NCBI RefSeq assembly: GCF_006540305.1
Contig: NZ_BJOR01000002.1
Span: 496,001-560,000 of the forward strand
Direction: 5' to 3'
Length of the DNA: 64,000 bases
Source: Streptomyces sp. 6-11-2
GTDB taxonomy: Bacteria; Actinomycetota; Actinomycetes; Streptomycetales; Streptomycetaceae
Shown here one piece after another: positions 34,194-43,466 of this stretch. Within the stretch, counting starts at the first letter, position 1. Every line of letters begins with the position of its first letter. The position numbers were made by a program, and so were the translations under genes. Under the pieces are notes generated by a model. That model saw only the letters and a program-made list of their open reading frames with translations, had not been told where the DNA came from and searched no databases.

Positions 34194-34460
34194 CTACTTC
34201 CACCAGTACTTGACGCCCGAGTGGCGCGAGCACGTACCCGACGAGTGCCGCGAGTACGAGTGCGAACCGTCCTTGCACTTGGCCGTCTCGGTATTGTCGA
34301 TCGGCTTCTTGCCGACCTTCCAGCCGCACACGCCGGTCGTGTGGTGCACGCAGTGCCGGGCGGTGTTCTTCTTCGGAAGCGTGGTCGACGCGTTCGCGGT
34401 ACCGGCGAGCCCGAGCGTCAGGACGACGCCAGCAGCAGCAGCAATCAGGCGGTTCTTCAC
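34194..34460 (-). CDS. DUF3761 secreted protein
   Basis: 88 aa. Signal peptide MKNRLIAAAAGVVLTLGLAGTANAS. The mature part carries four Cys and the motif CKDGSHSYSRHSSGTCSRHSGVKYWW, typical of DUF3761 (HHSGxCxxHxGV). A good AGGAATC ribosome-binding region precedes it. It is exported; function unknown. The 3' end lies 20 bp from the IS5-type element. Confidence 0.9.
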   Translation of the reverse strand: MKNRLIAAAAGVVLTLGLAGTANASTTLPKKNTARHCVHHTTGVCGWKVGKKPIDNTETAKCKDGSHSYSRHSSGTCSRHSGVKYWWK

Positions 34461-34505
34461 AGATTCCTCCCCCTATAGGTGAGCAGCACTCACTTTGAAC
34501 AGCGC

Positions 34506-34967
34506 TCAAGATACACATATATCGAAGGTGTTTGCGGCCGAAGCTCGGGGACACTTGTGGATCTCCACCTCGGCCGGCAGCCCGGCGAACACCTCCTGCC
34601 CCGCCTTGATCACAGCATCCTCAGCCTCCCGGGACAGGTCGGTGCCGTCGAAGTAGAAGATGTCGTAGTCCCTGATGCCGCTGGTCGGGGGCCTGTCGGT
34701 GACCACGTTCCACACCGTCTGGAACAGGCAGCCCGCCGTCACATACCAGCCGGGCAGCTCCAACGTCGCCGCCCTGGTCATCACGTCGGTCAGAACCTCG
34801 TTCCGGCACTCCACGAGGCCGTCGGCCATCTGCCGTCGCTGCCCGGCAACCGCGGCGACCACGATGGGCGACGGAGCGACCGGCGGCCCGAAGGATTCCT
34901 GAACAGGGCGCGAACACGCCAGTTGATGATGGTCCACGAGGGGCACGGCGCCGCGCGCGTCGGCCAT
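34506..34967 (-). pseudogene. Nucleotidyltransferase-like protein (NTP_transf_6/DUF925), 3'-truncated
   Basis: Leftward reading includes LTDVMTRAATLELPGWYVTAGCLFQTVWNVVTDRPPTSGIRDYDIFYFDGTDLSREAEDAVIKAG and FAGLPAEVEI. The GC-xxTVWN and DYDIxYFDxxDLSxEAED motifs are those of the YfbR-unrelated DUF925 nucleotidyltransferases. The family's next motif (VRNQARVHLW) is missing and the frame runs into HKCPRASAANTFDICVS. The start could be 34988, which would overlap the divergent lipoprotein start. Confidence 0.7.
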
Positions 34968-34986
34968 GGCGAACGGATCACTGAGC

Positions 34987-36584
34987 ATGAGAATCACCCG
35001 GCTGCTGTCGGCTGTGTCACGGGGGGGGGCGCGGCTCTCCGCGCGAGGTGGGCGGAGAGCGCGCCGCGCCCGGGGAGGCGGGTCGCAGCGCTCGCGATCG
35101 CGCTCCTCCTGACCACCACGGCGGCCTGCGGTGGCGTACCCGGGCGTGGGCACGAGAGCGCCGGTCCGGCCAACACGTCCGAGGCCGCGCTCACTTACGG
35201 GACCGGGCCGGTCCGTGATCCGTCGATCACCTATCAGCCCGACGTCGTGATCGTCGAGGGCGGACCGCGAGCGATCCGGTCGGCATCCAGTGACGGTCTG
35301 ACCTGGACCATCGACGGAAACGCCCGCGGTGCCCAGGGCGTTCGGCCCGGAAAGGTCCTGTACGCCACCAGCCGCGCGGTGGGGCGGGTGCAGGAGGTGC
35401 GTCGGGTTCACGGAGACGTCGTGGCCACCCTGGGCCCGGTGGAGTTCACCGAGGTCTTCCGCGACGCCCACCTCACCCTCGACCAGGACATCGACAGCGG
35501 TGCGCTCCACTACCTGGAGATCCCGGACCTGCCCGGGGCGGTGACCGTGCCTGCGGATGCCTCGACGGACGTTGCCACGGAGGCGGAGAAGGACGCTGCG
35601 AAGGACGCCGCGCAGGGCGCCCCGACGATCGCGCGGATGATCGGACAGACGTCAGTGCGCGCCGCGCATTCGGGGCGCGTCGGCACCGTGGTCGCACGGG
35701 GACCGGTCCGGCGCGCCACGGCGGCCGGGGGTACGCTGCCGCCGGCCAGGTCGAGCAGCGTCACAGCGGATCTCGGGGAATGGAAGGCCCAGCCGTACCG
35801 CAGCCCGGGGGCGTTTGGTCTGAAGTTCGATCACAAGGCCGCGGCCGGGCTCAAGGTCTTCGTCGACTTCTCGCTGAAGACGGAGAAGCTGCACGTCCGT
35901 TCTGATGTACCGATCTCCGGCGGTCGGGTCGCCGACGGGGCCACGTTCGCTGTCGAGGGGATCAAAAGCGTTGCGATCAGCATCGCCGCCGGTGCGGCCA
36001 ACGGTGTCATCGACAACTCGAAGATCCGGGCCGAGGTACCGGTCCAGATGACCCTGCCGATCGCGGGAACCCCGTTCGCCTTCAACATCAGCTGGAAGTT
36101 CAGCGTTGCCACCGCACTCGGCGGCAACAACACCACGGTGACCGCCGGCGGTGAGTGGGGGCTCGACGGTGCCATCGGCATGGTCAACGGCTCGATCGTC
36201 ACCCCGAAGCTCTCGGTGATCAAGAGCATCATGGACTCGATCACCGGAATCTCCGTCGGAGTCAGCGGCATCGCCAGCGCCGTCGAGTTCAAGGTCCAGG
36301 TCGGAGTCGGTGTGCCCGCCGCCTTCGCCGGTCCCTACGCCAAGCTCGTCATGGACTTCGGGGTGACCAACGGCTCGGCCCTCGGCGCCCCGCTGACCCG
36401 CTGTGTCGGGGCGACGCTGGACGGCAAGGTCGGCGGGGGCGTGGGGGTCTCCGTCTCCGCCGTGGCCATGGCCGCCCTCAAGAAGCTCCTGCCCACGATG
36501 AAGTTCCAGGTGCAGCAGGAGAGCCTGACACCTTTCGTCCACAAACAGCAGACGCTGCCGGACGTACCGCTGTGCAAGTCCTGA
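34987..36584 (+). CDS. Large lipoprotein, frameshifted at a G9 tract
   Basis: Translation from ATG 34987 (MRITRLLSAVSRGG) goes out of frame at a run of nine G (35021-35029). A tenth G would join it to ALRARW...RVAALAIALLLTTTAACGG, a perfect lipoprotein signal. The mature ~490 residues are beta-rich and Gly/Val-rich (SGGRVADGATFAVEGIKSVAISIAAGA, TAGGEWGLDGAIGMVNGS) with a C-terminal Cys pair. No known family. It heads a co-directional run with a DUF3558-like lipoprotein, LemA and a DUF2207 protein, so a cell-surface role is likely. Confidence 0.7.
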
Positions 36585-36616
36585 CACCGACATGAAGGCA
36601 GAGAGTGAGGATCCCG

Positions 36617-37162
36617 ATGAACCGCAACCGCAGGCGTCCGCTGTCGCCACTGGTGCCCCTGGCCGTGCTCGCCGTGCTCGCGCCGTCCGGGTGCGGCGGC
36701 CACGGGCAGTCCTCGGCCGCCGGCCCCTCCTCGGCCGGGCCGGCCCCGGCAACCCGGACTCCGGAGGAGAGCGCCGAGGCGCCGTCGCCGACCGTGGCGG
36801 CCGTCGACCCCTGCGCCCTGGTGACCAAGCAGGAGGCGGAGAAGCTGGCCGGTACAGCGCTCGACCCCGCGACACCGGTGCGGGAGACCTGCACCTACAC
36901 CGGCCCCGTCACCGGGCCGACGGCCCAGGTGGAGATCTTCGTCGGGGACGGTGCGAAGAAGTACCTCGACATCGAACGCGACCTCGGACACACGCTCAGG
37001 CCGGTGGCCGGTGTCGGCGACGAGGCGTACGCCGAGGACGAGGCGGTCTTCCTGCGCAGGTCCGACCGGTGGGTGTCGATCCGCCTGGTGCGTCTCAACG
37101 ACCCGGCGGAGAACCGCACACCACTGGAAGAGCTGGCCCGAAAGGTGGCCAGCCGGATCTGA
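36617..37162 (+). CDS. DUF3558-like lipoprotein
   Basis: 181 aa from ATG 36617 (a GTG at 36605 is possible). Signal NRNRRRPLSPLVPLAVLAVLAPSGCGG with lipobox PSGC, then a Ser/Ala/Pro linker. The DUF3558-type domain is VDPCALVTKQEAEKLAGTAL...ETCTYTGPV...GVGDEAYAEDEAVFLRRSDRWVSIRLV. Such lipoproteins are common actinobacterial surface proteins of unknown binding role. It follows the large lipoprotein by about 30 nt. Confidence 0.82.
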   Translation: MNRNRRRPLSPLVPLAVLAVLAPSGCGGHGQSSAAGPSSAGPAPATRTPEESAEAPSPTVAAVDPCALVTKQEAEKLAGTALDPATPVRETCTYTGPVTGPTAQVEIFVGDGAKKYLDIERDLGHTLRPVAGVGDEAYAEDEAVFLRRSDRWVSIRLVRLNDPAENRTPLEELARKVASRI

Positions 37163-37205
37163 CCCGTGTCTGTCGTGCGACCCGTCCTATCCGCAAGGAG
37201 CTCCC

Positions 37206-37757
37206 GTGATCCCACTCGTCGCCGTCGTTCTCGTCGTGGTGTTGCTCGTCCTCGCCTTCGTCGTGCCCTACAACGGTCTCGTCCGCAAGCGCGGTGCGGT
37301 GGACAACGCCTGGGCCCAGACAGAAGTTCAGCTCAAGCGACGCCACGACCTGGTCCCCAACCTCGTGGAAACCGTGCGGGAGTATGCCGCGCACGAGCGG
37401 CAGACACTCGAAGCCGTCGTCGCGGCGCGCGCCCGGGCGTTGGGCGCCCAGAGCCCGAAGGACCGGGCCGATGCCGAGAACGGCCTGTCCGGCGCGCTGA
37501 AGGGCCTGTTCGCCGTCGCCGAGGCGTACCCGGACCTCAAGGCCGGCCGGAACTTCTCCGAACTCCAGGAGGAACTGTCGGCCACCGAGAACCGCATCGC
37601 CTACGCCCGGCAGTACTACAACGACGCGGTCCTCACCTACAACAACGCGGTCCAGACGGTCCCGGCCAACGTCATCGCGGGCCTGACCGGTTTCGCGGCA
37701 CGTGAGTACTTCCGGGCTCCCGGCGAGGAACGCGGCCCGGTCCAGGTGCGGTTCTAG
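37206..37757 (+). CDS. lemA: LemA family protein
   Basis: GTG 37206 after AAGGAG gives 183 aa. N-terminal TM helix IPLVAVVLVVVLLVLAFVVPYNGLVRKRGAVDNAWAQTEVQLKRRHDLVPNLVETVREYA is the LemA signature. It is followed by helical LSATENRIAYARQYYNDAVLTYNNAVQTVP. LemA proteins are membrane-anchored with a cytoplasmic-looking N-out/C-in helical bundle. It is paired here with a DUF2207 protein, as is usual. Confidence 0.95.
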   Translation: MIPLVAVVLVVVLLVLAFVVPYNGLVRKRGAVDNAWAQTEVQLKRRHDLVPNLVETVREYAAHERQTLEAVVAARARALGAQSPKDRADAENGLSGALKGLFAVAEAYPDLKAGRNFSELQEELSATENRIAYARQYYNDAVLTYNNAVQTVPANVIAGLTGFAAREYFRAPGEERGPVQVRF

Positions 37758-37759
37758 TC

Positions 37760-39211
37760 ATGGTGTTCTGGCTGGCCGCCGCTGCGGCCCTGGCCCTCTG
37801 GTTCCTGTTGCTGCTCGGGACGGCCGCCGCCACCCGCAACCCGGACGTGACGGCGGGACCGTCGACCGGCGACCTCCCCGACCAGTCGCCGGCCGTCGTC
37901 GATCTGATCACCGGTCACTGGCGACTGAGCGAGGAGGCACCCGCCGCCACGCTGCTCGACCTGGCGGCTAAGGGCGTCGTGCGGATCGAGGAGATCGGTC
38001 CCGAGCTCTCCCTCGTACGGCTGCGCCGCGACCCCGGTGACCTCGCGCCGTACGAGAAGCTTGTCCTCGAACACGTCCAGGCCCTGGCCGTGGACGGCGT
38101 CGTGGCGACCGGCGCGCTCGCCGAGGGCTCGCGTGACCTGGGCCGCTGGTGGAAGAGCTTCCGCAGGAAGGTCGTCGTCGAGGCGAGGGCCCAGGGACTG
38201 TCGCGGCCCCGATGGAGCAGGGCCCAGGCGGCGATGCTCACGACGACCACGGCCGTACCGGCCCTCACTCTCGCCGTTGCGGTGACGGCGGACGGCGGGA
38301 AGCACAACGCCGGGCCCGGTGCGGGCATCGTCTCCTGGGCGCTGCTCCTGATGCTGATGGGCAGGCTGAACGGCGAGCGCGGCACCCGGCGGGGCGCCGA
38401 GGTCGCGAGCCGCTGGCTGGGGGTGCGCGAACACCTCGCCGCAAGTGGACGGTTCGGCCGGCAGCCCGCCGCCTCGGTCACCCTGTGGGGCCGGCATATG
38501 GCCTATGCGGCGGCGCTCGGCCTCGCCCCACGCGCGGTGGCCGGTCTCCCGGTCGGCGGCGCCGCCGGCGACAGGCGCGCCTGGTCCGACTATGGCGGCA
38601 TGTGGCACGTGGTCACCGTGCGCTATCCCAAGCGGCTGTTCTGGGCGCGCGAACCGCTGCCCATGCTGTTCCGCGCACTGGTCGCGGGTGCCTTCGCGGG
38701 ATTCTGGACCTGGATGATCCTGCTGGTCGCGACGGCGTTCGACCGATGGCCGGACACATTGCTCCAGCCCACGGCGCTCGGCGTCGGCGCGGCCGTGGCG
38801 GTCGTGCCCCTGGCCCGGGCGATCAGCGATCTGGTCCGCAAGGAGGACATCCAGGGGCAGGTCGTTCGGCTCCGCCGGTTCCAGATCGCTTCCAGGGGTG
38901 ACGGCGGCGCCCGGTATGCCCACTGGTGTGCCGTCGACGAGGGTCGCGGGCGCGAGATCAAGGCGTTGGGGATCGGCTCGGTCCTGTGGCACACCCTGTC
39001 CGAGGGCGATCAGGTCCGTGCCCGGGTCGGTGCGAAGCTTGGCTGGATCGCCGAGATCGAGGTCACCGCGCGGGCGCGGCATCGGGAGGGACGCTACGAC
39101 GACACCGGCGAGTACCGGATCGATGCTCCGGAGAACCTCGGCGAGCTCCGGCTCTCCGAACCTCGCTTGGACCCACGCCAGGAACCGCGCCGAAAGCCCC
39201 GCCGGGAGTAA
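37760..39211 (+). CDS. DUF2207 membrane protein
   Basis: 483 aa starting 2 nt after the lemA stop. N-terminal TM helix MVFWLAAAAALALWFLLLLG. Then a winged-helix-like cytosolic region (PAVVDLITGHWRLSEEAPAATLLDLAAKGVVRIEEIG), internal TM helices (AMLTTTTAVPALTLAVAV, FRALVAGAFAGFWTWMILLVATAF), the GLPVGGAAGDRRAWSDYGGMWHVVTVRYP block and a C-terminal soluble part. DUF2207 partners LemA in many bacteria; the joint function is unknown. Confidence 0.85.
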   Translation: MVFWLAAAAALALWFLLLLGTAAATRNPDVTAGPSTGDLPDQSPAVVDLITGHWRLSEEAPAATLLDLAAKGVVRIEEIGPELSLVRLRRDPGDLAPYEKLVLEHVQALAVDGVVATGALAEGSRDLGRWWKSFRRKVVVEARAQGLSRPRWSRAQAAMLTTTTAVPALTLAVAVTADGGKHNAGPGAGIVSWALLLMLMGRLNGERGTRRGAEVASRWLGVREHLAASGRFGRQPAASVTLWGRHMAYAAALGLAPRAVAGLPVGGAAGDRRAWSDYGGMWHVVTVRYPKRLFWAREPLPMLFRALVAGAFAGFWTWMILLVATAFDRWPDTLLQPTALGVGAAVAVVPLARAISDLVRKEDIQGQVVRLRRFQIASRGDGGARYAHWCAVDEGRGREIKALGIGSVLWHTLSEGDQVRARVGAKLGWIAEIEVTARARHREGRYDDTGEYRIDAPENLGELRLSEPRLDPRQEPRRKPRRE

Positions 39212-39270
39212 GTTCCGGACTTCCCGAAACCACCCGACCCGTCCGTCTTCGCCATGAGTATCCTGACGCG

Positions 39271-41400
39271 GTGACCACCGGCGCGGGAGAAACTGCGGGC
39301 GCTGATCGGGTGCGCGACCCCGATACCGTCGCACGACTGGCGGAATCGGCCCTGCGACAGGGGCAGTACAACGAGGCGCTGCGGCATGTCGCGACGCTCC
39401 CGGCGGACGTGCCGCTGCCCGCCGAACTGGCCTGGCGGCTCGGCCGGGTACTCCACCAGCGGGGCGAGTTCGAGGCCGCCGAGTCGCTGTACGAACGCGC
39501 GGTCGCCGATGCCGGGGGCACCGGCGCGGACCGGGCCCAACTGCTGGCCGGCCGGTCGGCAGCACGCTGGGCCCGTGGTGACCGAACGCGGGCGCGGAGC
39601 CTCGCCGACGAGGCGGTGCGGGCTGCCGAGCAGAGCCGCGACGACGCTGCACTGGCGGCGGCCTGTCTCGCCCAGGCGCTGGCCGCCTTCAGCGAGGGCG
39701 ACCGCGCCGCCAACGAACACGCCTACGCCAGGGCCTTGGCGGCGGCCGAACGGGCCGGGCACATAGACCTGCAGCTGCGGATCCGCTCCAACATCGGCTC
39801 CCGCCTGGTCGAGGAGGGGCGCCTGCGCGAGGCGGTCGACGCCCTCACCGAGGCGATCCGCCTCGGTGAGGGCGCCTCCCAGCAGACGCTGCTCGCACTG
39901 GCCCTGCACAACCGCGCCGAGGCCTACCTGGGGCTCAGCGATCTCAACTCCGCCCGCGCCGACGCCGACCGTGCGCTCATCCTGTGGCAGCGGGAGGGCT
40001 CGCCGCTGGCCGCGTTCGGACTGCTGATGATCGCCCGGGTGCACCTGACCCGGGGCTCTGCCTGGCAGGCGACGGCGGCCTACCGCGAGGCCCTGACGAT
40101 GGCCGAGCCGGAAGGCAACGCCCAGGTCGTGGCGCAGGCATGGGCGGGACTGGCGCGCACCTGCTACGCCGACGAACCGGCCGAGGCGACGCGGTACGCG
40201 GAGCTGTCCCTCACGCTTCCGAGCGCCGCCGGGCCGGTCACCGCCGAGCTGGCCGCGGGCTGGGTCGCGCTGTGCAGCGGAGACACCGCCTCGGCTGCCC
40301 GGTACGCCGCAGGTGTCCGCTCGGAGGCCGGCCGCCGCCGCGACCCGGCCGGGCTGGCCGAGGCGATGGAACTCGCCGCGCTCGCCGCATACCGGGGTGA
40401 TTCGGCCGCGGTGCCGGGGCGCCCCGCCGCACGCCGTGCCGCCGGGCTGGTGGAGGCGGCCGCGGTCTGGGCCGACACGGGAAACGAGGTGGCGCTGGCC
40501 ACCAACGCGCTGCTGCGGGCGCGCCACGCGGGTGACCGGCTGTCCGAGGATGTCGCCTGGCAGCGGCTGCACCAGCTCGGGGTGTGCGACGACGTCTGGC
40601 ACATCGCCGGGCCGCTGGCGGCGATCGGTCCGCCGCCGGTCCCCGAGGTCGCCGTGCAAACCCTGGGGCACTTGGCCGTATTTCTCTCCGGAACGCCCGT
40701 GCCCCCAGCCGGATGGCAGTCGCGGAAGGCCCGTGAGCTCGTCAAGGTGCTGGCGGGTCAGCTGGGAAGACCGGTCACCCGGACCGCGCTCGCCGCCCTG
40801 TTGTGGCCGCAGACGTCTCCGAAAGTGGCCAACCGCCGCCTGTCGGTGCTGATTTCGACGGTGCGCGCGGTCCTCGACCCGGCGCGGCGGCATCCGGCCA
40901 ACCGCTTTCTGGTCACCGACCCCTCCAGCGTGCGGCTCAACACGGAGCACGTCGTCCTCGACACGGTCCGGTTCCACGACGCGGCCCGTGCGGCCATCGC
41001 GGCGGACGCCGCGGTCGAGGGCAGCCGGGACATGGTGGCCGGCGTCGACGTGGTGGCGCGCCTGGAAGTGGTCGTCGGCATGTACACCGGCGACTTCGGC
41101 GACGACGGTGAGGTCACCGGGGAGTGGCGCGACCGCCCGCGCGCGGCTTTCGCCGAGCTGCACCGCGACGTCGTCCGTACCCTCGCCCGGCGCTGCCGAC
41201 GGCTGGACCGCCGCGACGCGGCAGCCAGCTGGTACCTGCGCCTGATCAGCGAGGACGGCTACGACGAGTCGGCCCACCTCGGACTGATCGCCGCACTCTC
41301 CTCGGCGGGCCGGCACGGCGAAGCCCGCCGCCGCTACCGCGACTACGCCAGTCGCATGCATGAAATCGATGTCCGCCCGGTCCCCTTCCCCACGGCGTGA
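39271..41400 (+). CDS. TPR regulator with C-terminal winged helix and BTAD domain
   Basis: GTG 39271 gives 709 aa. TPR repeats fill residues 1-440 (QGQYNEALRHVATLP, LHQRGEFEAAESLYERAVAD, NIGSRLVEEGRLREAVDALTEAIRL). A SARP-type OmpR winged helix follows near 470-560 (QTLGHLAVFLSGTPVPPAGWQSRKARELVKVLAGQLGRPVTRTALAALLWP...NRRLSVLISTVRAVL). A bacterial transcriptional activation domain ends the protein (AASWYLRLISEDGYDESAHLGLIAALSSAGRHGEARRRYRDYASRM). The inverted order (TPR before wHTH-BTAD) is less common. It probably controls the upstream lipoprotein/LemA run. Confidence 0.88.
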   Translation: MTTGAGETAGADRVRDPDTVARLAESALRQGQYNEALRHVATLPADVPLPAELAWRLGRVLHQRGEFEAAESLYERAVADAGGTGADRAQLLAGRSAARWARGDRTRARSLADEAVRAAEQSRDDAALAAACLAQALAAFSEGDRAANEHAYARALAAAERAGHIDLQLRIRSNIGSRLVEEGRLREAVDALTEAIRLGEGASQQTLLALALHNRAEAYLGLSDLNSARADADRALILWQREGSPLAAFGLLMIARVHLTRGSAWQATAAYREALTMAEPEGNAQVVAQAWAGLARTCYADEPAEATRYAELSLTLPSAAGPVTAELAAGWVALCSGDTASAARYAAGVRSEAGRRRDPAGLAEAMELAALAAYRGDSAAVPGRPAARRAAGLVEAAAVWADTGNEVALATNALLRARHAGDRLSEDVAWQRLHQLGVCDDVWHIAGPLAAIGPPPVPEVAVQTLGHLAVFLSGTPVPPAGWQSRKARELVKVLAGQLGRPVTRTALAALLWPQTSPKVANRRLSVLISTVRAVLDPARRHPANRFLVTDPSSVRLNTEHVVLDTVRFHDAARAAIAADAAVEGSRDMVAGVDVVARLEVVVGMYTGDFGDDGEVTGEWRDRPRAAFAELHRDVVRTLARRCRRLDRRDAAASWYLRLISEDGYDESAHLGLIAALSSAGRHGEARRRYRDYASRMHEIDVRPVPFPTA

Positions 41401-41428
41401 CGGCCCGGGCGGGAAGCCGCGGGCCGAG

Positions 41429-41640
41429 ATGCCGCGCGTCAAGTCCATCTCCCGACTCGGTATCGACGTCCGCGACGGCATCGGCGCCACGATCGCCGTC
41501 GCGGCCACCGCTTCCGCCCAGATCACCGGCCCCGGCGGCGTCCTTGCCGTCCCTGCCAAGGAGACCGCCGGCTGGCTCGGCCCACTGCCGGTCGAGGCCC
41601 TGCACGGCATCGGCCCCCGCCAGGCCGCGGCCCGGACCCG
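41429..41640 (+). pseudogene. DinB/Y-family polymerase fragment
   Basis: SRLGIDVRDGIGATIAVAATASAQITGPGGVLAVPAKETAGWLGPLPVEALHGIGPRQAA is the palm/thumb boundary of a Y-family DNA polymerase (the GIGPR motif starts the HhH of the thumb). Both ends are missing. It joins directly to a BNR-type fragment. Confidence 0.7.
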
Positions 41641-41845
41641 AACGTCACCGACCTGGTGCTCAGCACCGACGGCGGCGCCACCTGGACCACCGTGCCCAGC
41701 GGCGTGCCCGGCAGCGTCGCCAAGGCCGCCTTCAGCGGCGGCGACCTGTACCTGGAGAAGTGCTTCGGCGGACAACAGCCGCTTCGTCTCCGCAAGTCCC
41801 TTCGGCGAGCAGGCCCGCAGTTGGTCTTTCACGCCCTCGAGGAGT
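41641..41845 (+). pseudogene. BNR/sialidase-like propeller fragment
   Basis: NVTDLVLSTDGGATWTTVPSG continues VPGSVAKAAFSGGDLYLE, then a frameshift into DNSRFVSASPFGEQARSWSF. The S-x-D-x-G-x-T-W Asp box is diagnostic of BNR repeats. No start or family-length context remains. Confidence 0.5.
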
Positions 41846-41847
41846 AG

Positions 41848-42420
41848 GCGTTACCTGAAGCGCAAGATACCGCCCTGCGCCTGGGCACCGCCGAGGCTGA
41901 GCAGGTCCTGCGCCGCTTCACCCGTGGCGGCCCCAAACATCCGACGTACCGGGCGATCGAGGAACTGGGCCGCGCGGTACGTACAGCGTTCATCTGCGAC
42001 TACCTCGCCGATGCCGACCTGCGCCGCGAGATCAACGACGGCCTCCAGATCGTGGAGAACTGGAACTCCGCCAACCACGACCTGTTCTACGGCAAGGACG
42101 GCGACCTGACCGGGTCCGACAAGGAGAGCCAAGAGGTGTCCATGCTCGCCCTGCACCTGCTCCAGTCGACGCTGGTGCACGTCAACACCCTGCTCCTTCA
42201 GGACATCCTGAGCGTGGAGAAGTGGCAGAACAGGCTCAACGATGCGGACCGGCGGGCCCTGTCCCCACTGTTCTGGACCCATGTGAACCCCTACGGCCGG
42301 TTCGAGCTGGACATGAACTCCCACCTCGATCTCGCTGCCGCAAAGGCTGGGGTGCCTGGCCCTCGTACGGCGCCTGAGTCTGTGCGTGCCTCGGTCGTGT
42401 CCCGTGATGGAGAGGGCTGA
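41848..42420 (+). pseudogene. Tn3-family transposase, C-terminal ~190 residues
   Basis: Frame opens after a stop at 41845: [90 protein letters not shown] and [20 protein letters not shown]. The [19 protein letters not shown] block and catalytic Glu ([15 protein letters not shown]) are intact, but the first ~800 residues are absent. Confidence 0.9.
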
Positions 42421-42558
42421 ACGGGCCGGTGGGAGCGGCGCATCCCCCGTGAGAGCTACCGGAGCTGTCCATGTGCGGGTGATTCGCAGACGTCGGCGGA
42501 TTCCTAGCGTGGTCGTCAGGTCGCCGCCGGTGCGACCACCACGACAGGGGAGGCCGCC

Positions 42559-43437
42559 ATGGGCACGACTGCCAGCGCACAGCACGACACAGGCTCCGGC
42601 CTGGACAAGGGCCGAGGCGGCCGTCTCGGCCGGGTCGGCCGGGTCGTCCGCTCTCCGCTCGGCTGGATGCTGACGGGCATGGTCGGCGTCGGCCTGGTCT
42701 CGGGCCTGACCGCGACGGGCCCCGGTCCGGTGCCGGTACTGGGAGCAGCCACCGCCGTGGCCGTGTACTGGGCGGTCATGCGCTTCGTCGCACAACGCTC
42801 CGCGCCGGAGATCGCCCGGCCGGGAGCCTGCCGGGAGGCGCTGCTCGGCGGTGCGATCGGCCTGGGCTTCATCCTCGTTTCCGCGCTCCTGATCAGCGCG
42901 TTCGGGGGCTACTCGTTCTCCTGGGCGGGCAACGGCTTCATGTCGGTGGTGTGGTCCGCGGTCATGGTGCAGATCGGCGCCGCGGTCACCGAGGAGCTGA
43001 TGTTCCGCGGTCTCGCCCTGCAGGCCCTGGAACAGATGTGGGGCAGCCGGGCCGCCATCGTGATCACCGGACTGTTCTTCGGCGTCGCCCACCTGAGCGC
43101 CCCGGGAGCCTCCGCCTGGAGCGCACTGGCCATCGCTGTGGAGGCGGGCGTCATGCTCGGAGCCGCGTTCCTGTGGCGGCGTAACATCTGGTTCGTCGCG
43201 GGGCTGCACTTCGTCTGGAACACCGCTGAGCAACTGCTCGGCATCCCGGTCTCCGGACACACCCCCGAGGGCCTGTTCACCGTCGACGCCCACGGCTCGG
43301 CTCTGCTCACCGGCGGCACCTTCGGCCTGGAGACGTCGATCGTGCCGGTCCTCATCGGTGTGCTGATCACCGTCCCGATGGTCGTCCTCGCTCGCCGGAG
43401 CGGCGGTCTGCTGCCCCGGCGACGCGCCCGGCACTGA
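42559..43437 (+). CDS. CPBP intramembrane metalloprotease (CAAX/Abi family)
   Basis: 292 aa with about eight hydrophobic helices. The catalytic motifs are EELMFRGLALQALEQ (EExxxR), FFGVAHLSAPG (FxxxH) and LHFVWNTAEQ (HxxxN). The N-terminal ~30 residues are soluble. It precedes a two-component system by ~30 bp on the same strand and may be co-transcribed. Family roles include prenyl-protein processing and bacteriocin self-immunity; substrate unknown. Confidence 0.93.
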   Translation: MGTTASAQHDTGSGLDKGRGGRLGRVGRVVRSPLGWMLTGMVGVGLVSGLTATGPGPVPVLGAATAVAVYWAVMRFVAQRSAPEIARPGACREALLGGAIGLGFILVSALLISAFGGYSFSWAGNGFMSVVWSAVMVQIGAAVTEELMFRGLALQALEQMWGSRAAIVITGLFFGVAHLSAPGASAWSALAIAVEAGVMLGAAFLWRRNIWFVAGLHFVWNTAEQLLGIPVSGHTPEGLFTVDAHGSALLTGGTFGLETSIVPVLIGVLITVPMVVLARRSGGLLPRRRARH

Positions 43438-43466
43438 CAGCCGCCGACTGGAGGAAACGAGAAGTG

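Noticed and set aside
39094..41832. 912-aa minus-strand frame
   Set aside because: Antisense shadow of the TPR/BTAD regulator in high-GC DNA.
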